DNA of 64,000 nucleotides, from positions 6,882,001-6,946,000 of the forward strand of contig JAUJPP010000012.1 in the NCBI GenBank assembly GCA_030562195.1, written 5' to 3'. Of this stretch, positions 11,654 through 22,800 are shown one piece after another. Position 1 is the stretch's first letter; each line of letters opens with the position of its first letter. The notes under the pieces are model-generated. The model worked only from the letters and a program-made list of their open reading frames with translations. It was not told where the DNA came from and did no database searches. Source of the DNA: Nipponacmea schrenckii (lineage: Eukaryota; Mollusca; Gastropoda; Lottiidae). The position numbers and the translations under genes were made by a program.

Positions 11654-11680
11654 TAAAAAAAAATAAAAAAAATAATAAAA
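11654..11680 (+). terminator. A-rich tract with polyadenylation signals after MAO
   Basis: An almost pure A tract contains AATAAA at 11662-11667 and 11674-11679. It could be the normal poly(A) signal region of the gene or the eroded poly(A) tail of a retroposed copy. Confidence 0.5.
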
Positions 11681-11689
11681 GTATGTGAC

Positions 11690-14160
11690 AGCTTGCAGTA
11701 ATTGTAGATAACGAAAGGCTTACTATGGGCAATTGTTACGGATCATTAAGTGCTGTTGACTAAATTATTTGCAACAATGTTCTACAGGTTTTAGGCATTT
11801 AAGCATGCAAAAACATTTTCATATAACAAAGTCAAAAGCTGACTGTATTCAAATTGACCTGATCCACTAACGATTCATAGGAACCCATCGTATCCTTCAA
11901 ATCAATAATCGAGGTATTATGTGCCAAATGGTGTCTTCCCATTCCCACTTGGCCCCTTGGCTATTTTGTCACTTTCTCACATACCCATTTCCCCTATTCG
12001 ACTCTTCCTGCTTTTAAGTTAAGTAAAACATTTTAATTCCAGGTTTCAATTTGCAATGACTTTTTTATGTTAATTTGCTTATAATGTTATTCATATACAA
12101 TTTATTTAACTTACTTATCATCATTAAGCATTCGTTTTTCTTCATACTGATAATACAAAGAGAAGATAAATTTAAGTATTTGTAGGCCTAAATTGTGTCA
12201 AAAAATCTTTTGTAATTGCAATATAAAAAATTGGAAGGGCGAATTAGGGGACAAAACAAAAAAGGAGCTAATTGGAAAGTGACATAATGAGAAAATGCAA
12301 ACTTTGGATAGATTAGGGCGATACTGGGGATAAACCGTACGAATTTGACCATTTTTGTTAAAGATCCAGACGAGAGATAGTTCTTTCAAATAGCTCATCC
12401 AACAAAGTGTTCTATCACAATACCCTGCATATAAAAACAAAAGCAACTTCATCTAAATACGATGTTGTTAAGGTAGATAGTTAGGAGAGTAATGATAGAT
12501 GCTAATTAGACTTCGATGAACAATTATCAAGAGACAATCTTCTAGCAAAGGCCTTCTCAAATGGTGACGTATTGCCACCTGTTACTGATATTCTGCAGAC
12601 GCCAATATGAATCTTTATTCTTGTTGTAATCGCGGAATGGTGTTCACGGTTCAACTCTAGAAAAACTCTCTACCCTTCCCAACCAGAAATTAGACGGCCA
12701 CCACACTCAGCGTTTAATTTTGCTTACTCGACTGAAAAGTTCAGGTGTAACCTGATCCGGTCAATGTTACAAACTATAAATATGTTTGACGTGGATCAGT
12801 TGTAAAGATGATCCCGAAAGACCCCGTATACCATCAACAAGGGTTTCAATGGCAGAATAACATAACAGTGATACCACAGAGAGTCGTTTTATAACAATAT
12901 CTCATTTTGCTTTCTTCATACGTATATTTTAAGTAACATGACCTCTTTTTTTCTGGTGCCTTGCCTTGCTACTGTCTACTCCCGCCACTTACATCCTACA
13001 AAATGAATCGATAAGTGGCTGTTTTTTGTGACTATTTTGACCAAAGTGGTGCTTCAGGAAATTATCCTAATTGAAAGCCTGATCTAGCATTTACAAATAG
13101 TATTTATTACATGGCAAATGTATCAGTTTTATTGTTAGTTTGTGTTATCCAAGATGAACATATACGTGTAATCGGAACTATTAGTGAAAGGGAAATAACT
13201 TACTTACCAAAAAAATATTATTCATCTGACTACATTCAATTCTAAATATTAATATTAGAACAGTAGCCTAATTATACATATAAATTAATTATTCAAACTG
13301 CATTTTAAGACAGATTATGACATATATGGAATTAATCTAAAATGTAGTTATATTTCTATGTGATCTTTGTACGAAATGCCTCTATAACACACAAACACTT
13401 GCTTTATATATATATATATATATATATATTTTATTAATGTTGTTATTGCAGTCCAGGTATAAGTAAGAAGTTGGTAAAGGTTGATATTGTGAAGATGCTT
13501 TTCCGCTCAAGAACCACAACTGTTTTCCGTAAAGTTTCTATCAATGGTTTTACACTACGCAGTAGAATTTGACTTCTGATTTTCAAAAAGGAGGGCATTA
13601 GTGTTATAATAATACTTTGGTCGATGAAACTAAGAAGGTATACAATCTTGATATTGATCATAGATCACTTTTGTAGGAATTTTGTATGATTCACATTTGC
13701 AAAAATACTCGATGTTCAGCTGTATACAAGCCCATCTGATGATAAGGCATTGACAGTCATACTATGACAATTCCTAAAAGAATTGGGGTGTTTCACATAC
13801 AACTCCCATTTCAAATTCATTTATTCATTTGACCAAAATATTACATTCGACAAACAATAAATACACAACTCGGCATTCATGTTCATATTCAAAAGTAAAT
13901 CTTAAATAATCACTAATATTGAACAAGAAATATCAGCTATCATTTAAAGTGCATAGTGTAATCTATACTACTCCCTTGCCATGATTAAACAAATCTCATC
14001 GTCTCAAATCGTCAATATCAACTTCTCATCAATATAAATGTTTATATCAATAATATAATTCAAAAAAGTCGTTTGTCGCAAAATCGTCTATATCTAACTC
14101 GTCCAAGATCTCATCAATACCAAACGATCATACTAAATTTCATTCAAATTCAATGAAAAA
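11690..14160. other. Intergenic, repeats only
   Basis: No gene is recognised. It contains a TAGGCCTA palindrome (12183-12190), the second copy of the dispersed hairpin repeat (12985-13086) and a (TA)n microsatellite (about 13406-13430). Confidence 0.5.
12985..13086 (+). repeat. Dispersed hairpin repeat, copy 2
   Basis: The copy begins with the CCACTTA/TAAGTGG hairpin, then a spacer with TTTTTTGTGACTATTTTGAC, then CAAAGTGGTGCTTCAGGAAA and a GCCTGATC end. It shares the hairpin with 2312-2377 and the spacer, tail and GCCTGATC end with 36380-36450 (opposite strand). Confidence 0.6.
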
Positions 14161-14269
14161 TGACTGACGGATCGACAGCTGGACAGGGGTGAAGACAATA
14201 TAATGAAAATAAAATCAATGAAAACAGTTAACAAATCAAATAGAATATTTCAGCATTTATTTCATTTAC

Positions 14270-14965
14270 AGTTCAAAAATAATTTAAGATACCTTGCCAG
14301 GCAAAGTAATATATGCCCACTGGCAGCATTGAATTTGAACAAAAATTAAAACTAAAATTAAAAGTTTCTGTGTATTTTTGATGGGTGGTAATAAACAATT
14401 AGAGCAAGTTTATTGAAATTAGTAAAGCATTGTGCCTTTTAGAGTGTTTACAAGCCAAATATCAAACACGTTTTAAAGAACAAGGGTAATATTTCATGTT
14501 AAATATTTTTTTCATTACTTATCATTTTTATGTGATAATTAACAATTTCAGGCAGTTTCTCCAAAATCTGTAAATAATTAATTGTGCCTTGTAGAATGTT
14601 TACAGCAAAAAATTGAACGAGCTATTAATAACAAGGGCAATAAATCATAATATATTTTGAATTTCAATTGGGTTCATCCTTGCGCGATAATAAACAATTT
14701 CAGGTCAAAATTGGTCAAGAATTGTGCCTTGTAGAGTGTTAATAAGCCAAAAGTTGAATACATTTTCAAAAACAAGGGCAAAATCTGATTCTATATTTTT
14801 TTCTGATTTTCAATAGGGTTCGACCTTGGCTGATAACAAATACTTATGCCAAATTTCACAGAATTGTGCTTTCCAGAACAAGAGCAATAACTCATACTTG
14901 ATATTTTTCGATTTTGACGGACAGACATAGACGACGGCAATATACGCTACACATTTCATGTGGAG
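14270..14965 (-). repeat. Dispersed repeat with about 140-bp internal subrepeats
   Basis: About four diverged tandem copies of a unit contain TTGTGCCTTGTAGAGTGTTT, AACAAGGGCAATA and, further on, GGGTTCATCCTTG. The left end (TACCTTGCCAGGCAAAGTAA, 14291 onward) is the reverse complement of an end also found at 47507-47533 and 50438-50463. This marks the boundary of a family with at least four copies in the window. Confidence 0.65.
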
Positions 14966-15337
14966 GTTAGTTCTTTCAAATCAAACACATTTCATGTGAA
15001 AATATACAGTAAAAACTTAGAATGTTATACCCCTACAAAAATCATATAATATACAATAACAAATCTCATCAAGAAACTTGAAAAATTTCTTTAAAATTAC
15101 TAAAAATGCATAGATGATTATTTACAAAATCTCTTTTAATATCTGATTACTAGTACATATCATCCATACAAAAAAAAACCAGATTATCACAGTCACAGTG
15201 AAGGTCATAGAAATTCTACATATTTAACATTTGAAGGACTTTTTTTGTATTCACTTTGCTAAACAAAAAAAGTAGGCCTACCCAAAAATCCCCAAGGAAC
15301 AAAGATCAAAGAATCATTTATCAATGTTTGACTTTGG

Positions 15338-15709
15338 TCAGTTTTTATGATCAGCAACACTAATATTTGTATATCCCTGAATATACTGTCTACAGAATGG
15401 ACAGTTTCTATCAAGTTTAGTTATAATAACATCAATACATTTTTCACATATTTCTCTATGACGACACGGGTAAATTTCGACATTATATTCAGCATCTTGG
15501 CAAATTTGGCATTCATATTCCTCATTATAATCTCTCTTGGTTCTTCTTCTCCGTACAGCATTATTTCTTGATAACACTGTAGCCGTGTGAGATACATTAG
15601 GTCCCCCACCAGCAGAATGGCCCTGAGTCTGAAAGTTTCTATACATATAGTAGATAACTGCTATGCCAAGAGTTACGACAGGTGCAGCCAAAAGCACAGG
15701 ATGTACCAT
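15338..15709 (-). CDS. Small membrane-anchored RING finger protein (putative E3 ubiquitin ligase)
   Basis: The protein has 123 residues in a single exon. Residues about 4-22 form one hydrophobic TM segment and about 53-59 are a basic cluster (RRRRTKR). A complete C3HC4 RING-HC finger follows: C67, C70, C82, H84, C88, C91, C103 and C106. Spacing between the histidine and the next cysteine is three residues, as in the MUL1/IAP-type RINGs. RING fingers recruit E2 enzymes and ubiquitinate targets. The N-terminal anchor would leave the finger in the cytosol if the short N-terminus is lumenal. I cannot place it in a named family. The start is the first ATG, with the TM directly after it. An upstream non-coding exon is possible. 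Confidence 0.85.
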   Translation of the reverse strand: MVHPVLLAAPVVTLGIAVIYYMYRNFQTQGHSAGGGPNVSHTATVLSRNNAVRRRRTKRDYNEEYECQICQDAEYNVEIYPCRHREICEKCIDVIITKLDRNCPFCRQYIQGYTNISVADHKN

Positions 15710-16885
15710 TATTGGGATCTCGCCAAAATAAATAAATAATTGTCAAATTTCAATTCGGGGCTCAATGTAGTTGTAGGCAACACTGAAAATATTAATAAAA
15801 CTATTAATAGTTCGAGACCTCATCTGATCATTACATAAGGCACTGACCTTACAATCCGTTACAGTATATACAGTATAGAAGTCAGAATATATCATTTCTT
15901 GTTTCAATTTTGTTATGCTTTATTTACTATTGCGTAATTAGTCACACCAGAGAATGGTGTTTGGTCAACTCGTCAACAGAGTGAGTCAGCCCGTCAACAA
16001 ATTGAGGTAACTCGTCTACAGTCTTCAGTCAACTCAACTTTTATTGAACATTTTGTTTGTTTTATTTATTAATTATAGTGGTGGCTTCAAACGATCGGAA
16101 TATCGGATAACAACTAATTATTTAACATTGAAAACACACTAATGATATGTGTGAGCGATCATTCAATTGAAGAATATTATCTGTAAATACTGACCTATTA
16201 AAAATGAAAAAAATAATTTTTACACAGTGTTCTCTGTGATATGCGACATCTGAGTATTCTGACATTCTACATCATCCTATATGGTGCCGATTGATTTCTT
16301 TCTTATTCATATTTTTAAAAATCTGGGTATTTCGACATTCTGTGGATTCCGAATTCAGACACCTTATTAGCCTAGCTAATGTCCAACAACAATGAGCTAT
16401 AGCCTATCTCGGTTGCATTAATTTCGATAAAAAGTCACATGTTAAAATACCTAAGTATTCTTTAATATTAGCTATTAGGCAAATGTTTGTTGTTGTGTTC
16501 ACTCGGTTAAAGTTATATTGTCGACAAGTTCTCCCGAAAACGAAATTGCGTAGACGAGTTCTCCAACAATGTTTTGTTGGCGAGTTCACTTCGCATGGTA
16601 AACTATAAGATGTCATTAATGTTCCCCTTAAAGTAGAGCTATGCAAATTCCTTAAAGATATCACAGGTTTAATTATGATTAATACTACCTTATTAATCAG
16701 TTATTTCATTGCACAAATGTCGCCAGAAGTATAGTTTTGTAAACAAACTTTCGCTTTCTATTTCCTCGACCTCATACCGGAAAACTTTTCAGTCTCGAAG
16801 TCTGTGAAAGTGTTAGTTTCCGGTTTATTTCACATGCGTTTATGTTTACATGGCCAAATACATTTGTCACACAATCTAATATAAA
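15710..16885. other. Divergent intergenic region between RING gene and DDX31
   Basis: The RING gene (minus) and DDX31 (plus) start 1.18 kb apart, head to head, so both promoters must lie here if neither has distant 5' exons. I see no TATA box or recognisable factor site that stands out. Around 15955-16030 and again at 16550-16590 there are repeated words of the type GTCAACTCGTC / GACGAGTTC in opposite orientation. Confidence 0.4.
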
Positions 16886-19800
16886 ATGGAAGACGTTTCT
16901 GGTTTGCAATTGAATATCTTCTCAAGTGGAAAACTGAAAAAGAAATTTCGTCCTAAATACCACAGCAAGGTAGATTTAGAGTTTTCTGCTTTGTCTGTGT
17001 TTACATTGCTTCAGACCACAACTATTGATTGTTTATTTTTATTAATGAATAAAGATCCAACTTATTCTGTTGGCTGGTAAAATTTTTGAAAAGTGGAATA
17101 GGCCCTATATTGAGGTTATTGATATTCCCATATATCTATACCAAACGTTTGACGACTGATTACAAAGGGAAATAAATATCTAAGTAATATTCTTATACAT
17201 GGTAGATTAAATCCCTTTCATTATCTGCCTGAAGTAATCACTTTGTGTTTTTTTTATCATTGCTTCATCTTGTAAATTTCTCCAGGAGCAGATAATTTCT
17301 TATCAAATGATGTATACTGAGATTCATAGTATAGTCTCTACTTGTGACCTAGGCAAGTGCTTCTATAGGAGAGCATTTCTTATAACACCTTTAACTAATT
17401 ATTGCTAAAGCATTTAAATAACAAATTATTATTTGATTTATTCAGAAAGAACGTATTAAAGAAAAGAGAGTAGAGAAAAAAACAGCTCCTTTTTTAAAAG
17501 CAGTGAGAGATCATCAAGAAAAAAATGAAATTCAGCAAGTTTCAACTGATAATATTAAATCTAAACCTTCTATAAATGAAAATAAGTCAGAGAGAAAAGA
17601 AAAGATTAGCTTCAAAAATAAAGACATTGACAGAAAAAGAAAAAGTACTGAAAAAGAAAAAAATTTAAAAGTAGCTGATAATGCGAGTTCTGATCAGCAA
17701 CCTCCACCTGCTAAAATTCAGCGCACTGGACCTTTCATATCTTCATTATTTAAAAGTAATCCTGATATCCCAAAAGTTGATAGGTAAGTCATGTGATATT
17801 GAATATGTTTGTGGTAGCCAACACAGGCTGGACTCTAAAAAGTTTATAGTTAATTTTTATGTATCATACAGAAACGTATGCTTAACCTCTGTTTGTTCAT
17901 TAGTTTTCCAGGATATTAATCAAACGATACAATGAAGACTCTTTGCATGACTTGCTTGAGAATTGTTTTGAATTTTTATAAACCTTTGTTTTTAATTTCA
18001 GTTCATCTGTTCAGACTATAAAAGAAGAAGTATTTACATCCAAAAAGTTTGGTGATTTACCAATAAGTCCTAATATGGTAAGCTACTGGTCTTAATGGTT
18101 TGATGTACTGATATATTGCATGATTTGATAAAAGGGTTGGTAATTAAACATAATGTCTTATTTTGGTGAATCTATTATCCTTATTTGTTTAAATATATTT
18201 GAATATATTTTTTTTTTCATTTGAAAAACTAAAGCCCATAAGCCGTTTTCTTCTGAATTCTGGCAACTTACTTTTACACATTTATATTATACTTAATCTA
18301 GATTACTAACTTAGAAGATAGAATGAATATGAAGAATATGACAACAGTACAACAGTTAGCTATACCTACAATATTACAAGGTCAAGATGCTCTAGTTAAA
18401 TCTCAAACAGGTTCAGGTCAGTGTGATATATTTGTTCTGAGATCAAAGTTGTTTCAAAAAATTTAGCTTTCAGACTTACCAATGTTCATTCTCTATGATT
18501 TATAGTGATTGTTTATTTGACAAATTCTAAGCTGTTATTATGGAATGCCATATTAAAGATCTATGTTCTTGTGTTTGGATTTGGACTGACATGTAGTGTA
18601 TATTTACATTTAAGGTAAAACTCTGGCCTATGCTGTTCCTATTGTACAGAAGTTACAAAGCATCACTCCAAAAATAGATAGATCACATGGTCCTTATGCT
18701 ATAGTAGTTGTCCCTACAAGAGAGGTAGGCTATCATGATAATAGTATTAAAGATTGCTTTGAAAAAGAAACTGCATTCTACTGTACAATTTTTGTTTTGT
18801 TTAGTCTTTTGAATTTGAAGTGTCGTTAAATTGGCCGTTCATATGTCTCTTATATTTCTCTTCACAGCTAGCAACTCAAAGTTACGAAGTCTTTATGAAG
18901 ATCTGTAAGGTATGTTTTGAGTTTGTTTTAAATAGTAACCAAATTTCTCTAAAGTGTTATCAAACTTGAACCTTACATTAATTGACAGTCTTATTAAAAT
19001 ATAGACCTAACTTTCGTTCCTATTTTATTAGTTTTGTTTCGAATGTTTTTATTAGCTACAGTTAGTGGTTATGAACAAAGCCAATAGCTAATAAAAACTT
19101 TTGAAACGAAACTTATAAGATACAAATGAAAGTTAGGTCTATATTTAGACTGCATTAATTGATTAAGTTGATTGTATACATGTATGTGAAATGATTACAT
19201 TTAGTTACATTTTACTTCCTTTACTTCTAGCCCTTTGTGTATGTGGTTCCTGGTTGTTTGATGGGTGGAGAAAAAAGAAAAGCAGAAAAAGCAAGGTAAA
19301 TATTATCCTTAGATAAATGTTGATTACCATAGTTAATAATGAATGAACTAGAATTGCCAGGTATTTGTGCTGTGCAAGGGCTTGAATTATTAGTTTAGAT
19401 ATCATTAGCTTATCACAATATCTATCATTACCTTATCACAATATGGTCATATGTGTAATATGTGGATTTTGTTTTTCAAAAATTTTAATTGTAAGAAATC
19501 CATGAGTATCTTAATGAAAACCACCCTGTATATTTTTGTAGAATAAGAAGAGGTATTAATATATTAGTGGGTACACCAGGAAGATTAGTTGATCATCTAC
19601 AGAATACACATGGTTTATCTGTTAAACATGTTCAATATCTAGTATTAGATGAAGCTGATAGGTGAGTAACTAAAAAAGAATCCAGTTACACAATGCTGCA
19701 TTTTCATGCCCTTGTAAAGATTTTTGAACCCAGACAAACCCAGCTATCTAAGATTTCTTTTACGAATTGTTTTGAGCAGCATAATCATTTCAAAACTATG

Positions 19801-22800
19801 TACTATGTCATTTCTAAGAAATTCAAACTAGTCAATGTTGTATGTTTACAAGCTCTGTTGCTGGAAATTGTAAGCTAAAATAGTACTGATACAATATTTT
19901 ATAAATGTTGTTATTAATTCAGATTGCTGGATATGGGATATGAAAAAGATGTAGCCCAGATTGTTAATTCATTAAATGATTATGGTGAAACAAAACGTCA
20001 AACCATTTTGTTATCGGCTACATTGAGTGAAGGTTTGCTTTTATATTACTTACGATGGTTCAAGTTCATGGATCACTTTCTACAAAGTGTATAAAAATTG
20101 GTAGGCATGTCTCAAATCTAGCCCATGTATCAGTGTCTAGTGATGATGTTTGTTATCTATTTCAGGTGTAGAAAGATTGGCAGGCATGTCTCTATCAAAT
20201 CTGGCTCATGTATCAGTGTCTAGTGATGATGTTTGTTATCTATTTCAGGTGTAGAAAGATTGGCAGGCATGTCTCTATCAAATCTAGCCCATGTATCAGT
20301 GTCTAGTGATGATGTTTGTTATCTATTTCAGGTGTAGAAAGATTGGCAGGCATGTCTCTATCAAATCTGGCTCATGTATCAGTGTCTAGTGATGATGTTT
20401 GTTATCTATTTTAGGTGTAGAAAGATTGGTAGGCATGTCTCTATCAAATCTGGCTCATGTATCAGTGTCTAGTGATGATGTTTGTTATCTATTTCAGGTG
20501 TAGAAAGATTGGCAGGCATGTCTCTATCAAACCCAGCTCATGTATCAGTGTCTAGTGATGATGTTGATCATGATGATAACATAGATTCGGGAATAGAAAA
20601 TGATAAAAATGAGACTAAAGAAAGTTTTGCTGTACCTCAAGAATTAAAACAGCACTTTGTTATTACACCATGTAAATTAAGATTAGTTACTCTGGTAGCT
20701 TTTATTCTATCTAAATGTCGCGTAAGTATTGAATGAATTTCTGTAGGAATCTAAAATGGGGTTCTATATATGTTACATTGCCTTGTTATTGTGAAGTTTT
20801 ATACTAGTTTTGTAAATATGGAAACAGTGCACTAACATATTTAGTCTCTAGTGCCTAGTAAAAAAACAAGGTCTTTAGTTATATTCAAATTTCACTTGGT
20901 TGTCTTTATTAAATAATAAACAAGCAATATTATTTCTGTAGAATTTTTACAAACCTGGTTTCAATGTTTCCTAACTAGTTATTATGTCTATCTATTAATG
21001 GTACTCTTTAAGTCTCTTTTGATTCTTCTATTTCAGTTGAATAAGAATAAAAGTAAAATGATAGTATTTTTATCAACTCAAGATTCAGTTGAATTTCATC
21101 ATAAATTAATTGGTGATATATTCTGTAAAACCAAGAAAAAGAAAGTAAAATCTAGTAAAATAGAGGATATAGTTGATTCAGAATCTGAGTCTGATGAAGA
21201 AACTGATATAAAATCTTTAAAATTTGATTTATTTAAATTACATGGTGATATGGTTCAGAAGGTATGATATTAATGTATACACGAAAATCAAGTTTATCCT
21301 ATATGATACTGCAGTCTAGTATAGCTTATTTCAAATGTAGTTGTTTTAAAACATCCACAGATCAGACTGAATTTGATGTAAATAGTGTGCTGTTAGTTTT
21401 AGATAGGATATTTTCTTTATTTAGTATTTCATTGAGCAGCTGAATTACCTGCAAGTCTTTATAAATACATGTATATCTATCACATATTTATGTTGTATAT
21501 ATTTGTTTTTGATCTAGGAGAGAAATGAAGTATTTAAGAAGTTTAGTGAAATCAGTTCTGGTGTTTTGTTATGTACAGTAAGATATATAGGCTAGTTTAA
21601 ATAATCTATGAATAGTGATTTAAAATCAGTAAAAATTAATAAGTTAGATATATAAATTGTATTAAGTTCCTTCAAATAAAAACAGGAACAATGTACAGAA
21701 AATTATCATTATTAATAATATAAAATTTCATTCCAAAAAATCAATGTAAGCACTGGTCAAGGCTGGCTACTGGAAGTTAAAATATAATGGTAATATAGAT
21801 ATGCTATACAAACAGTAATTATTTGTGTTCCAGGATGTTGCAGCTCGAGGTTTAGATCTACCACAAGTGAGTTGGATTGTACAATATACAACCCCTGGTC
21901 AGACATCAGACTATATTCACCGTGTAGGTCGTACAGCTAGAGTTGGGTCACAAGGACAGTCATTATTGTTTCTTTTACCGTCAGAGGTTAATTATATCAA
22001 ACAACTCAATGATAAACATATCAGGTTAGTTAACACTATTTATACCTTCATTGTAATGTTGAGATTATTCTCTTTTCAAATGAATCAAAACCTAAGTTGA
22101 GAAGGTCCGGTAACTCTTTTTCTATGTTGGTTATCATACTATGTTATATGATCTGCAAAGTGAGCTATGACTTTAAAGGGATAATAGGCGTTGGAACAAA
22201 CATAAAAATTTAAGTTCACTCAAATTTGGACAATAACAGCATATATCCATCAGTGGACTTACCTGGTGTCATACCTTTACATCGAAATCCCTCTAAAAGC
22301 CAAAAAATCCCCAAAATAAAGTACAGTAATCATAAAAAGCTTGAGCCATGCATCAAGCGATTTTCAAATTGTAAAATATAAAGGGAAGTAACTCTAACAT
22401 GTGAGTTTTCACGGGTCCTTACTTCCCCTACTGTTGAATTGCACAATGATGTTTTAGCGTTGATTTACCAGACGCTTTTATTCTCAAACTGAATGGAATC
22501 GTCGCTGGCTCACTTTTTCTTAAAATTCCGAATATATTTTTTTTGTGGCTTTTTAGAATTTGGTAAAGTGTGGGATGCATACTTATTTAACTAATAGTCA
22601 ATATTAAACACAAATATAAGCCGTAGGACGAGTGTATTCTAACGTCTATTATCCCTTTAAGGTAGTATGCTATACAGCTACATCTTCACAATGTCATCTT
22701 AGACGCTCTACATCTTATACTTTTCTTGTATAAACTTATATAAATGGAGGAGGGTTAGGTTGTATGCTAGAGAATATAGACCTCTAAAGGATAATTATGG

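Noticed and set aside
20166..20497. Additional coding exons of DDX31
   Set aside because: The units have acceptors but no normal donor, and reading through gives TAG. They add no helicase motif.
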